Shown here: in pieces, positions 1 through 8,475 of the stretch | How positions within the stretch are numbered: the first letter of the stretch is position 1 | How the letters are laid out: each line of letters begins with the position of its first letter | Assembly: GCF_006337165.1 (NCBI RefSeq) | Contig: NZ_CP040896.1 | Span: 1,860,001 to 1,924,000 of the forward strand | Source: Hymenobacter jejuensis | Lineage (GTDB): Bacteria > Bacteroidota > Bacteroidia > Cytophagales > Hymenobacteraceae | DNA length: 64,000 nucleotides | Direction of reading: 5' to 3' | The notes under the pieces: generated by a model | Told to the model about the DNA's origin: nothing | The model's database searches: none | The model's input: only the letters and a program-made list of their open reading frames with translations | Made by a program: the position numbers and the translations under genes

Positions 1-178
1 TTGCATTTGAGAGTTAAACGATCCGGGCATTTAGGAATTTTTGCTTTGCCAAAGCTGGCCCCGCAAGCCGTTAGCACACAACCAGATAGATATTCCGGCA
101 ATAATTTAATTTCCTAAGTCCAACTACCGGCAAACAGAAGCCTAAATATAACCGATTGACTATCAATTGCTTATAAAA

Positions 179-1042
179 TCAAGGTTTCGTAGCCCGCATC
201 ATGCGGTCTTTGCCAAACAAATCGGCCTGCGCCTGCACCTTTGCATACCCCAGATTTGTGAGCAGCGCCGCTAGCGCAGCCGCGTACTGCTCGTTGATTT
301 CGAAGTAGAGCCCGCCGCCGCTCCGTAACAACTGCTGGCTTACGTCGGCAATGCGCCGGTAAAACAGCAACGGATCGTCGTTGGGCACGAATAACGCCGT
401 AGCGGGCTCGTAGTCGAGCACGTTGCTGCGCATAGTTCCGCGCTCGCTTTCTAGCACATACGGCGGGTTGCTGACGACCACATCGAGCGAGCCCGCCGCA
501 ATTCCTTTCGGGGTATCCGCCAGAATATCAAGCTGTTGAAATTCAATTTCGCACCGATAGCGCTCGGCATTGCGCCGAGCAACCGCCAAAGCAGCTTCTG
601 AGATGTCAACCGCTACAGCGCGGTGTGGGTGCAGGGCGCGACTCAAAGCCAAGGGAATACAGCCGCTTCCGGTGCCAATATCGAGCAAGGAGAGGCCTCG
701 CGTCTGTTGGTTTTCGTGGATGATGAGCTGCACTAATTCTTCGGTTTCGGGGCGCGGGATGAGCGTGGCGGGCGTTACTTCCAGCTCCATGTCGGCAAAA
801 TGCGCCACACCCAGCACGTACTGTACCGGCTCGTGCCGCAGCAAACGCGCTTGAAGCGCCGGCCACTCTTGCAGAACCTCAGGCGGCAAGGGATCGTTGG
901 CTTGCATGCGGCGTTGTAGCGGCGTCAGGTGGAGCAGGTGCTCAATCACCAGCCCGGCGATGGCCTGCGCTTCGGACGCCGGATAAATGGCCTCCAAGGC
1001 GGTAGCAAGGTCGAGGGCAGCTTGGCGGATAGTGGCGTTCAT
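179..1042 (-). CDS. prmC: Peptide chain release factor N5-glutamine methyltransferase
   Basis: SAM-dependent enzyme that methylates the glutamine of the GGQ motif in release factors RF1 and RF2, in the cytoplasm. At 287 residues it has the family's usual length. An N-terminal helical domain (about 1-90) leads to a Rossmann methyltransferase fold with the SAM-binding DIGTGSG at 121-127 and the diagnostic NPPY at 192-195. The start is an ATG about 70 nt below a -7 box on the same strand, and the gene is divergent from ribD. Nothing is unusual. HemK and PrmC are the same family, and confidence in the function is high. Confidence 0.95.
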   Translation of the reverse strand: MNATIRQAALDLATALEAIYPASEAQAIAGLVIEHLLHLTPLQRRMQANDPLPPEVLQEWPALQARLLRHEPVQYVLGVAHFADMELEVTPATLIPRPETEELVQLIIHENQQTRGLSLLDIGTGSGCIPLALSRALHPHRAVAVDISEAALAVARRNAERYRCEIEFQQLDILADTPKGIAAGSLDVVVSNPPYVLESERGTMRSNVLDYEPATALFVPNDDPLLFYRRIADVSQQLLRSGGGLYFEINEQYAAALAALLTNLGYAKVQAQADLFGKDRMMRATKP

Positions 1043-1117
1043 AAACGATATGGAATAAGCACGGTGCGCTTGGGTCGTGGCGCTTGCCTAGGCAGATTCG
1101 TGCGTACTTTGTTCTTG

Positions 1118-1125
1118 CAAAACTA
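1118..1125 (-). promoter_or_regulatory. Putative -7 box for prmC
   Basis: Read on the minus strand this is TAGTTTTG, a full match to the Bacteroidota -7 consensus TAnnTTTG, about 75 nt above the prmC start. No clear -33 TTG is seen at the expected distance. A plus-strand near-match (TACTTTG, 1105-1111) in the same gap could serve ribD. Confidence 0.45.
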
Positions 1126-1139
1126 CCACCCACTTTGCT

Positions 1140-2192
1140 ATGCGCACTTTCGACGAGCTGATGATGCGCCGCGCCCTCGATCTGGCGCGGCTGGGAACTG
1201 GCTTCACCCGGCCCAACCCACTAGTGGGCTGCGTCGTGACCCACGAAGGCCGAATCATCGGCGAAGGCTGGCACCAACAATACGGCGGTCCGCACGCGGA
1301 AGTCAATGCCTTGGCCGCCGTCCGCGATCAAGCCTTGCTCGCCCAAAGTCGGGTGTACGTCACGCTCGAACCGTGCTCCCACTATGGCAAAACGCCTCCC
1401 TGCGCCGATCTGCTCATCGAAAAAGGCGTCCGTGAAGTGGTCGTTTGCAACCTCGACCCTAATCCGCTGGTGGCCGGCCGCGGGCTTCAGAAACTTCGTG
1501 ATGCCGGCATTCAGGTAGAAACCGGCTTACTGGAGGCTGAAGGGCGCTGGCTCAACCGGCGGTTTTTCACTTTTCAGGAGAAAAACCGGCCTTACATCAT
1601 TCTAAAATGGGCCGAAACCGCCGATGGCTTTCTGGCGGGGCGTTACTTTCAGCCCATTCACATCAGCGGCGAGCTGGCCCGCATGGTCGTGCACCAGTGG
1701 CGCGCCGAGGAGCAGGCCATATTGGTAGGCACCCGCACGGCCCTGCACGACAACCCGCACCTCAACGTGCGCGAGTGGCCCGGCCTCGACCCCACCCGCA
1801 TCGTCATCGACAAAAACCTCAGCCTACCGCCCAAACACCATCTCTTTGATAGTCAACAACCTACACTAGTATACACCTACCGCCAGCGCGACAGCAAACC
1901 CAACCTGGACTTTGTAGTGCTCTCGGAAGCCGACAACCTTTTCCCGCAGGTTTTTGCTGATCTGCGCCAGCGCAACGTGCAGTCGGTGTTGGTAGAAGGT
2001 GGCCCAACGGTGCTTAACTCTTTGCTGCGGGCGGGCTTGTGGGATGAAGTACGGGTGTTGCGTAACCCCAAAACACTCGGAGCTGGCATAGCGGCCCCGC
2101 ATTTTGGGCTGGCCGCCTTGCGCGAGCACTTGCCGCTGGGCGAAGATGAGCTATTCGTTTACCATCGGCCGGCTGCCCAAACAAACGAGTAG
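1140..2192 (+). CDS. ribD: Bifunctional riboflavin biosynthesis deaminase/reductase
   Basis: Catalyses the second and third steps of riboflavin synthesis from GTP: deamination of the pyrimidine, then NADPH-dependent reduction of the ribosyl side chain. The N-terminal zinc deaminase domain has HAE at 52-54 and the zinc cysteines C79 and C88 in a PCSH...PPC arrangement. The C-terminal reductase domain runs from about 150 to 340 and contains a VEGGP motif. Its 350 residues are typical. No FMN riboswitch is recognisable in the short leader. A promoter for the next gene begins right after the stop codon, so the following gene is probably transcribed separately. Confidence 0.95.
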   Translation: MRTFDELMMRRALDLARLGTGFTRPNPLVGCVVTHEGRIIGEGWHQQYGGPHAEVNALAAVRDQALLAQSRVYVTLEPCSHYGKTPPCADLLIEKGVREVVVCNLDPNPLVAGRGLQKLRDAGIQVETGLLEAEGRWLNRRFFTFQEKNRPYIILKWAETADGFLAGRYFQPIHISGELARMVVHQWRAEEQAILVGTRTALHDNPHLNVREWPGLDPTRIVIDKNLSLPPKHHLFDSQQPTLVYTYRQRDSKPNLDFVVLSEADNLFPQVFADLRQRNVQSVLVEGGPTVLNSLLRAGLWDEVRVLRNPKTLGAGIAAPHFGLAALREHLPLGEDELFVYHRPAAQTNE

Positions 2193-2200
2193 TAACTTTG
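2193..2200 (+). promoter_or_regulatory. Putative -7 box for the GAF-domain gene
   Basis: TAACTTTG matches TAnnTTTG exactly and lies directly behind the ribD stop codon, about 69 nt before the next ATG. The -33 element is not obvious. Confidence 0.5.
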
Positions 2201-2268
2201 CTTTAGGACCACAGGGTGATTTTCTAGTCGCCTAGCCTGCCCACAACCTTTCCAAACCTCGCCTTCTC

Positions 2269-2754
2269 ATGGCCGAAGAACTTATCCTTGACGCGCAGCT
2301 TACCAAAGCCGAAAAATATCGCCAGCTCCTTCCTCAAATTGAAGCTCTGACCACTGGCGAACCCGATTTAGTAGCCAATCTAGCCAACACTATGGGTGCC
2401 CTTAAGCAGGCTTTTGGCTTCTTCTGGGTGGGCGCTTACCTGGTGAAGGACAATGAGTTGGTGCTAGGTCCCTTCCAAGGGCCTATTGCCTGTACCCGCA
2501 TCCGGCACGGCAAAGGTGTGTGCGGCGCGAGCTGGGCACAGGCCAAAACTCTGCTGGTGCCCGACGTCGAACAGTTTCCGGGCCATATCGCCTGTAGCAG
2601 CGACTCCAAATCGGAGATTGTTGTGCCGGTACTAAAGGATAATCAAGTAGTTATGGTCTTGGATGTCGACAGCAACCAACTCAACGACTTTGACCAAGAC
2701 GATCAGCGCTATTTGGAAGAGCTGGCGCAGCTGATGGCGCAGTGGTTTGTCTGA
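2269..2754 (+). CDS. GAF-domain free methionine-(R)-sulfoxide reductase
   Basis: Single GAF domain of 161 residues, the length of the fRMsr family, which reduces free methionine-R-sulfoxide using a disulfide relay to thioredoxin. Three cysteines at 75, 85 and 109 stand in the positions characteristic of catalytic fRMsr (IACTRIRHGKGVC, then IACSSDSKSE); GAF domains that only bind ligands lack them. The protein is cytoplasmic with no signal peptide. The gene stands alone with its own promoter and ends in a strong bidirectional terminator facing psd. The function is inferred from the cysteine pattern. Confidence 0.85.
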   Translation: MAEELILDAQLTKAEKYRQLLPQIEALTTGEPDLVANLANTMGALKQAFGFFWVGAYLVKDNELVLGPFQGPIACTRIRHGKGVCGASWAQAKTLLVPDVEQFPGHIACSSDSKSEIVVPVLKDNQVVMVLDVDSNQLNDFDQDDQRYLEELAQLMAQWFV

Positions 2755-2803
2755 ATCACGGATTTCTGCGGCGGATTTGCCGGATTCTGCAGCTTCTGTG
2801 AAC
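2752..2803 (+). repeat. Intergenic repeat copy A (inverted partner at 2906-2953)
   Basis: Read on the plus strand, this segment and the reverse complement of 2906-2953 share the same beginning (TGAAnnACGGATT), repeated CGGATT units, and the same ending (CTGCAG or CCGCAG ... TGTGAAC). They are diverged copies in opposite orientation on either side of the terminator at 2841-2894. Confidence 0.5.
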
Positions 2804-2840
2804 GCCATGATACTGTTCATAAATAGCTATTTATCAGGAA

Positions 2841-2894
2841 CTTACAAATAAAAAGGCCTCGCTGCAAGTGCAGCGAGGCCTTTTTATTTGTAAG
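2841..2894. terminator. Bidirectional intrinsic terminator
   Basis: A perfect 24-bp stem closes a 6-nt loop (CAAGTG at 2865-2870), with A/T-rich outer arms that supply a U-tract in both directions. It sits between the convergent GAF gene and psd and should terminate both. Confidence 0.9.
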
Positions 2895-2905
2895 TGGATT
2901 GCCTT

Positions 2906-2953
2906 GTTCACAATGTCTGCGGATTTCGAAGAATCCGCTCAATCCGTAGTTCA
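2906..2953 (-). repeat. Intergenic repeat copy B
   Basis: Diverged inverted copy of 2752-2803. It ends inside the psd stop region, so the repeat reaches the last codon of psd. Confidence 0.5.
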
Positions 2954-3631
2954 GAATAAGCTCGGGGTTTCTGTTTTAAGTTGCGCGATGATGGTTTCGC
3001 CGCCTTTTACTTTCTCACCAATCTGAACGCGTATCTCGGTATCGACGGGCACAAAAACATCGACGCGCGAGCCGAACTTGATAAAGCCAAACTCTTCACC
3101 CTGAGACACTTCGTCGCCTTCGTTTACGTACCACACGATGCGGCGGGCCATGGCGCCGGCAATCTGCCGGAAGAGCACAAAAGGCCCCGCTTCCGACTGC
3201 ACAACTACGGTGGTCCGTTCATTTTTGGTACTTGACTTGGGGTGCCAAGCCACCAAGTAATTGCCGGGGTGGTACTTGAAGTAACGTACGATGCCCGAAA
3301 TCGGGTTGCGGGTGATGTGCACGTTGATGGGCGACATGAAAATGCTGATCTGCTTGCGCACGTCGTCGAAATACTCCGGTTCGTGCACGTCCTCGATCAC
3401 CACTACTTTGCCATCGGCCGGGGCCACAATGAGGTCTTCGTGGGTGAGCAGGTTGCGAAACGGGCTGCGGAAAAATTGCAGCAGCAACAGGAAAGCAACG
3501 GCGGACGCGCCGGCAAAGATCTTGTTGAACGTATCGTTCTGCGCATTCAGACGAAATAGCAACAGGTTCACGGCCAGCAAGGCCAGCAGCGTAAAGAAAA
3601 GTATTCGTCGTCCTTCTTTGTGAATCTTCAT
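2951..3631 (-). CDS. psd: Phosphatidylserine decarboxylase, short form
   Basis: Converts phosphatidylserine to phosphatidylethanolamine, the main membrane phospholipid. The 226-residue protein has two hydrophobic segments near the N-terminus (about 10-28 and 40-53), PADGKV at 71-76 and FGSR at 186-189. The Gly-Ser of FGSR is the expected self-cleavage site that creates the pyruvoyl cofactor. This short architecture is the usual one in Bacteroidota. CdsA, which makes the CDP-diacylglycerol precursor, is encoded about 1.6 kb away on the same strand. Confidence 0.92.
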   Translation of the reverse strand: MKIHKEGRRILFFTLLALLAVNLLLFRLNAQNDTFNKIFAGASAVAFLLLLQFFRSPFRNLLTHEDLIVAPADGKVVVIEDVHEPEYFDDVRKQISIFMSPINVHITRNPISGIVRYFKYHPGNYLVAWHPKSSTKNERTTVVVQSEAGPFVLFRQIAGAMARRIVWYVNEGDEVSQGEEFGFIKFGSRVDVFVPVDTEIRVQIGEKVKGGETIIAQLKTETPSLF

Positions 3632-3754
3632 AAATCGCAGATTGACACCAAGTTAGCTGCTTACGCTACCTTAGGCGTCAGACCAATCAAACAAGCAAGC
3701 AGGCGGTTAACGTTACCAACGCTCAGAAAAACAAACTTCAACATCCCGCCCAAC

Positions 3755-3786
3755 GATAGGTCCGGGCCGCTCGGCTCGGACCTATC
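3755..3786. terminator. Strong hairpin between gdh and psd
   Basis: A perfect 10-bp stem (GATAGGTCCG paired with CGGACCTATC) has further GC pairing inside. It lies below the glutamate dehydrogenase stop on the minus strand. No T-run follows on either strand, so termination is plausible but unproven. The rest of the gap 3632-3854 holds nothing recognisable. Confidence 0.45.
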
Positions 3787-3854
3787 TGAAGGATAATATT
3801 ACTACAGAGCGGCTTACAATTGGCACAGCCGCCTGCATTTGATTATAACGTGGC

Positions 3855-5141
3855 TTAGAAACCGCCGCGGTACTTATAGGTTTGAGCCACTTTATCGATG
3901 GCTACCACGTACGCAGCGATGCGCATGGGCACTTTATACTTCTGCGAGGTGGCGTACACTTTCTCGAAAGCATCGGACATAATGCGCTCGGCACGCTCGA
4001 TGACCATGCCTTCGCTCCATTTGTAGCCGAGGCGGTTTTGCACCCATTCGAAGTAAGAAACCGTCACGCCGCCGGAGTTGGCCAGAATGTCGGGCACCAC
4101 CATGATGCCTTTCTCATTGATGATGGGGTCGGCCGAGGCTGAAGTTGGGCCGTTGGCGCCTTCCACAATGAGTTTGGCCTTGATGTCGTGGGCGTTGTGC
4201 TCCGTGATCACATCTTCCACCGCAGCCGGCACGAGTACGTCCACGTCGGAAATGAGCAGGTCGTCGGGGTTCATTGTTTGGGCACCAGTGAATCCTTCCA
4301 GACGACCGTTGTGAACGTTTTTGTAGGCAATGGCCTCGTCGATGTTGATGCCCTCTTCGTTCCAGTAGGCTCCGCTGATGTCGGATACGCCCTTGATTTT
4401 CACGCCTTTCTCAGCGAGCAGCTTCGCCGCCCACGAGCCTACGTTGCCGAAGCCCTGTACTACTGCCGAAGACTCTTCGGGTTTCATGCCAAGCTTAGCC
4501 ATAGCGGCCAGCGCCGATACCATCACGCCCCGGCCCGTAGCCTCGGTGCGGCCCAACGAGCCCCCCATTACCAGCGGCTTGCCGGTCACGACGGCAGGCG
4601 AAGTAGCGCCGGTCGTCTTGGAAAATTCGTCCATGAGCCACGCCATTTCGCGGGGGCCGGTGCCCATGTCGGGAGCCGGGATGTCGCGGTCAGGACCGAA
4701 TACGTCTTTGAGAGCCAGCGTATATCCGCGCGTCATGCGCTCGATTTCGCCGGGGCTCATGGTGGTCGGGTCGCAGATGATGCCACCCTTGGCGCCGCCA
4801 TACGGAATGTCCACAACGGCGCACTTCCACGTCATCCAGGCCGCCAGGGCCTTTACTTCGTCGAGGTGCACGTGCATGTCGTAGCGAATGCCGCCTTTCG
4901 ACGGACCCAGAATCGTGTTGTGCACGACGCGGTAGCCTTCGAACACCCGGACCTTACCGTTGTCCATAGTCACGGGTATGTTGACAATGACCTGCTTATC
5001 AGGCGCTTTCAGAACGTTATAAGTTTGGTCGTCCAATCCCAAGATTTCGGCCGCGATATTGAAGCGCGACATCATTGATTCGAGGGGATTTTCGCGGTCC
5101 ACGATTGGGGCCGGCTCTTTGTACACCGTGGTGGCAGCCAT
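3855..5141 (-). CDS. Glutamate dehydrogenase (Glu/Leu/Phe/Val dehydrogenase family)
   Basis: Reversible oxidative deamination of glutamate to 2-oxoglutarate, cytoplasmic. The substrate-binding domain contains GPSKGGIR and PYGGAKGG with the catalytic lysines. The NAD(P)-binding domain follows with GFGNVGSWAA. I chose the ATG at 5141 (protein MAATTVYKE..., 428 residues). Reading from 5204 would only add 21 residues encoded by a leader that contains a CACCCACCCACCC tract. A -7 box at 5231 gives a leader of about 80 nt. This is one of three family members in the window; which amino acid it prefers cannot be read from sequence with certainty. Confidence 0.9.
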   Translation of the reverse strand: MAATTVYKEPAPIVDRENPLESMMSRFNIAAEILGLDDQTYNVLKAPDKQVIVNIPVTMDNGKVRVFEGYRVVHNTILGPSKGGIRYDMHVHLDEVKALAAWMTWKCAVVDIPYGGAKGGIICDPTTMSPGEIERMTRGYTLALKDVFGPDRDIPAPDMGTGPREMAWLMDEFSKTTGATSPAVVTGKPLVMGGSLGRTEATGRGVMVSALAAMAKLGMKPEESSAVVQGFGNVGSWAAKLLAEKGVKIKGVSDISGAYWNEEGINIDEAIAYKNVHNGRLEGFTGAQTMNPDDLLISDVDVLVPAAVEDVITEHNAHDIKAKLIVEGANGPTSASADPIINEKGIMVVPDILANSGGVTVSYFEWVQNRLGYKWSEGMVIERAERIMSDAFEKVYATSQKYKVPMRIAAYVVAIDKVAQTYKYRGGF

Positions 5142-5230
5142 GCGGAAAAGGTAAAAATGGGTGGGTGGGTGAAAAGAAGAACTATGGCCCGCGACGGTGG
5201 GCATCGGGGCGCTAGGGCAAATTAAGGCGT

Positions 5231-5238
5231 CAAATGTA
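5231..5238 (-). promoter_or_regulatory. Putative -7 box for glutamate dehydrogenase
   Basis: Minus-strand TACATTTG is a full match to TAnnTTTG, about 90 nt above the chosen ATG. No -33 TTG is evident. Confidence 0.5.
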
Positions 5239-5279
5239 CTAGGTTTATGGCATACGCTGAATACAGCGAAGGAGGTGCA

Positions 5280-6149
5280 TTAGCTGCCAAATAGCATTTG
5301 CAGCAGCGCCAGCACCGGCAGTATAAACAGGAAGGCATCGAAGCGGTCGAGCAGGCCGCCGTGGCCGGGCAGGATGCGGCCGGAGTCTTTCACGTCCACG
5401 CTACGCTTGAGCATGGATTCGACCAGATCGCCCAGCACCCCAAACACGGCTACTACGCCCGCCACCACCAAGCGGTGCGTCAGCGGCATATCGGGCAGCA
5501 AATAGCCCAGTACCCAACCCATTGCTACTGTGAGAATTGTGCCGCCAATCCACCCTTCCCACGTTTTGCCGGGCGAGATATTTGGGGCGAGTTTGTGCTT
5601 GCCGAAGGTTTTGCCGGCAGCATAAGCGCCGATATCCGCCGCCCAGACGAGGAGAAGAAGGGCAAGAATGCGGCGGTAATCGTAACCAGTTGATGTAAAG
5701 GCAATTACGTTAAGTAATGCCATTGGCACACTTACATATAACAGCCCGACGATAGTTGAAGCAACATCCGCGAAGGGCTGCTTATGACGAGGCCATAATA
5801 CCATCTCTCGTAACAACAACACCAGCGGCGATATCAGCAATGAAGCCGCTGACACAATCAGCAAGGTTTGCATAAGCTCTACAGCAGCCGCGGCATTTTG
5901 CTCCCCTGTTGATGTATTTATCTTGGCAAATAAGCTGACGGCAGCGAATAGAATTAGGCCTATCGAAACACCCCACCACACGGCCGGGTAGTAGCCCGCC
6001 TTCCGCATCATCCGATAGAATTCCAACAGCATCTTGGCCTGCACCAAGGCAAAAAATACAGCAAAGCTCCAGGCGCTGTACCAGATACAGCCGAATAAAA
6101 TAGCCGCCCCAATTGCCCCAAAAATGACGCGCTGCGCCAGATTGGACAT
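5280..6149 (-). CDS. cdsA: Phosphatidate cytidylyltransferase
   Basis: Makes CDP-diacylglycerol from phosphatidate and CTP, the branch point of phospholipid synthesis, in the inner membrane. It is polytopic, with SPGKTWEGW in the middle and the family signature near the C-terminus (SMLKR...KD.G..LPGHGGLLDR.D), which carries the metal-binding residues. I chose the ATG at 6149. A TTG at 6209 would add 20 polar residues with no family counterpart. It lies between the CPBP protease and gdh on the same strand. Confidence 0.93.
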   Translation of the reverse strand: MSNLAQRVIFGAIGAAILFGCIWYSAWSFAVFFALVQAKMLLEFYRMMRKAGYYPAVWWGVSIGLILFAAVSLFAKINTSTGEQNAAAAVELMQTLLIVSAASLLISPLVLLLREMVLWPRHKQPFADVASTIVGLLYVSVPMALLNVIAFTSTGYDYRRILALLLLVWAADIGAYAAGKTFGKHKLAPNISPGKTWEGWIGGTILTVAMGWVLGYLLPDMPLTHRLVVAGVVAVFGVLGDLVESMLKRSVDVKDSGRILPGHGGLLDRFDAFLFILPVLALLQMLFGS

Positions 6150-6241
6150 GGGTTTCTTTTCAGCGGGCGGCTCAGTCACAGAATTAGGGGAGGCGGAAGA
6201 AGTGGGCAAAGCCTTTGTATAATATATTGATAATCAATTAT

Positions 6242-7291
6242 TTACAAACCCGCAGTTTCGCGGCTTGTATCGATTCCTTTGCTGTTGATCGTCCGGCCGC
6301 GGGCCCCCGCCACCTCCAGATCGATGGCGGCTACTCCTTTGCTGCTGAGCGTGTGCATTTCGGTGGGCGGCGCAATAGGGACGGCAAACCTCCGCTGCAA
6401 CACAATTATCAGGCCGGCCGTGAGCCCCAGCGACACCAGCATGTAAGGCCACGGCATGGCCTCGGTAGAGTCGGGGTCGAGGGTAGTAGTCCAGTTGTGT
6501 TGCTGATAATACAGCATGATTAGCTGCAAGGCGTTTTGGGCAAAATGCGCGGCCATTGGCACCAAAATATTGCCGCTCCAGGCATACAAATAGCCCAGTA
6601 GCACGCCCAGCACCACCCGCGGCACAAACCCAAAAAACTGCATGTGCACGGCGCTAAAAATGATTGCCGACAGCCACACGCCCCAGTGCATAGAGCCCGT
6701 AAAACGTATGATCTGACGCTGCACAATGCCGCGGAAGGTCAGCTCTTCGGCAATGGCCGGAATCACGGCCACCACGAGCATCGCCACCCAGAAACGGGTG
6801 GCTGTGGTGAACTGTGTCAAGAAGGTAGTAAGCCCTTGCGCCTGGTCTTCCGAAGCACGTGCCTTTTGTTCTAGCCACTGAAATGTAGTGGGCAGATGCA
6901 CGCCCGCATTCCAAGCCACCAGCGCCGACAAAGCCGGTATGCTCACCAGAATGAGCGCCATGGCAGCCAATAACCACCAAAACGGGGCCGGTCGGCGCGG
7001 CGCGAAGTACGGCACCGGCGCCTGCCTATTGACCAAGGCGACTCCTACAGCACCGCCCCCAAAACCCAGCAGCAACGATAGCCCTTGCATCAGCATCAGC
7101 ACCGACCAGCCGTAAGAATAATGCGACGGATTTGAGAGCACCACCGGCAACGTGCTGAACGACACGCCATAAGCGGCACCTGATATCGCTAAGGCGACAA
7201 ACATGCCCACACTCATGCCCGCTGCGATCAGTCCGACGAGCAGCAACAGGTTGAGCAACGGGTGCATTCGGTCGGTGGTGAAACCTTTCAT
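6242..7291 (-). CDS. CPBP-family intramembrane glutamic endopeptidase
   Basis: Multi-pass membrane protein with EELTFRG, the first motif of the CPBP/Abi (Rce1-like) protease family, followed by an HMQFF segment and a second histidine motif (HFAQNALQL). Members cleave within membranes; some process peptides and others are of unknown role. The ATG at 7291 is preceded by a single base and then nine consecutive C residues on the coding strand. An alternative ATG is at 7267. A start at 7381 would overlap divergent dusB. The physiological substrate is unknown. Confidence 0.85.
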   Translation of the reverse strand: MKGFTTDRMHPLLNLLLLVGLIAAGMSVGMFVALAISGAAYGVSFSTLPVVLSNPSHYSYGWSVLMLMQGLSLLLGFGGGAVGVALVNRQAPVPYFAPRRPAPFWWLLAAMALILVSIPALSALVAWNAGVHLPTTFQWLEQKARASEDQAQGLTTFLTQFTTATRFWVAMLVVAVIPAIAEELTFRGIVQRQIIRFTGSMHWGVWLSAIIFSAVHMQFFGFVPRVVLGVLLGYLYAWSGNILVPMAAHFAQNALQLIMLYYQQHNWTTTLDPDSTEAMPWPYMLVSLGLTAGLIIVLQRRFAVPIAPPTEMHTLSSKGVAAIDLEVAGARGRTINSKGIDTSRETAGL

Positions 7292-7338
7292 CGGGGGGGG
7301 GTGGTTACGACAAGTTATACGACAACCTAGAAGTGTCG

Positions 7339-7346
7339 TAAATTTG
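7339..7346 (+). promoter_or_regulatory. Putative -7 box for dusB
   Basis: TAAATTTG is a full match to TAnnTTTG, 26 nt before the GTG start of dusB. The position supports a short leader. Confidence 0.55.
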
Positions 7347-7372
7347 CGCAAATTCCTGTAACCGTCTTCCCT

Positions 7373-8362
7373 GTGGTACACATCCGCGATCTTGCCCTGC
7401 CCGATTTTCCGCTTTTGCTCGCCCCCATGGAGGACGTGTCGGACCCACCGTTTCGGGCCGTGTGCAAAGCCAACGGCGCCGACCTGATGTACACCGAGTT
7501 TATTTCTTCAGAAGGCCTGATTCGTGACGCGGCCAAGAGCAAAAAGAAGCTCGACGTATTCGATTACGAGCGCCCCATCGGCATCCAACTATTTGGTTCT
7601 GACGTCGATACGATGGGCGAATGCGCCCGCATCAGTACTGCCGCCGGTCCCGACCTGATCGACATCAACTACGGCTGCCCGGTAAAGCAAGTCGCTTGCC
7701 GAGGCGCCGGTGCCGCCTTGCTGCGCGACGTTCCGAAAATGGTTGAGATGACGTCGGCCGTGGTAAAGGCCACGCATTTGCCCGTGACGGTAAAAACGCG
7801 CCTCGGCTGGGACGAAAGTACGCTCAACGTTACGGAAGTCGCTGAGCGATTACAAGATATTGGCATTGAAGCACTTACCGTACACGGCCGCACCCGCGTG
7901 CAGATGTACAAAGGCGACGCCGATTGGCGCCTGATTGCCAAGATCAAGGAAAATCCGCGCATCAAGATTCCCATCTTCGGCAACGGCGACATCGACTCGC
8001 CACAGAAGGCCTTGGAATATAAAAACCGCTACGGCGTCGATGGGGTCATGATCGGGCGTGCCAGCATCGGCTACCCCTGGATTTTCCGCGAGATCAAGCA
8101 CTACGTTGCCACCGGCGAATTGCTCGCCCCGCCCACGGTGGAAGAGCGCGTAGCCATGTGCCGCATGCACTTCGAAAAGAGCATCGAGTGGAAAGGTGCC
8201 CGCGTAGGCATCTTTGAAATGCGTCGTCATTACGCGCAGTATTTCAGAGGGTTAGAAGGCGCGAAGCAGTGGCGGATGCGCCTCGTCGAAACCGATTCGG
8301 TAGACGAAGTGCAGGCCATTCTGGAAGAAATCGCTGCCGCTGAGCCGATGATGGTTGGGTAG
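7373..8362 (+). CDS. dusB: tRNA-dihydrouridine synthase
   Basis: FMN enzyme that reduces uridines in the tRNA D-loop using NADPH. The TIM-barrel N-terminal half begins APMEDVSDPPFR and carries GCPVKQVACRGAGAALL, in which the cysteine is the catalytic acid; TVKTRLGW and VHGRTR bind FMN and tRNA. It has 329 residues. The start is GTG, because the first ATG lies inside the conserved APMEDV motif and would delete the barrel's first strand. An 11-bp hairpin follows the stop. Confidence 0.92.
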   Translation: MVHIRDLALPDFPLLLAPMEDVSDPPFRAVCKANGADLMYTEFISSEGLIRDAAKSKKKLDVFDYERPIGIQLFGSDVDTMGECARISTAAGPDLIDINYGCPVKQVACRGAGAALLRDVPKMVEMTSAVVKATHLPVTVKTRLGWDESTLNVTEVAERLQDIGIEALTVHGRTRVQMYKGDADWRLIAKIKENPRIKIPIFGNGDIDSPQKALEYKNRYGVDGVMIGRASIGYPWIFREIKHYVATGELLAPPTVEERVAMCRMHFEKSIEWKGARVGIFEMRRHYAQYFRGLEGAKQWRMRLVETDSVDEVQAILEEIAAAEPMMVG

Positions 8363-8412
8363 GCGTTGCTCGCCTCACACTATCGCTCCTACACAAGCTC
8401 AACCATCAAACC

Positions 8413-8442
8413 GTCTGGGAGCCTACGCTCCGGCTCCCAGAC
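8413..8442 (+). terminator. Hairpin after dusB
   Basis: A perfect 11-bp stem (GTCTGGGAGCC with GGCTCCCAGAC) closes an 8-nt loop. It is followed by AGTTATCAAATTACTT rather than a clean T-run, so termination is probable but not certain. Confidence 0.6.
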
Positions 8443-8475
8443 AGTTATCAAATTACTTCTTCAGCTTTCCCCTCA

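Noticed and set aside
1..178. Possible C-terminus of an upstream gene (open from base 1 to TAA at 115)
   Set aside because: The 38-codon peptide shows no recognisable motif and the region is AT-rich. It was left as intergenic.
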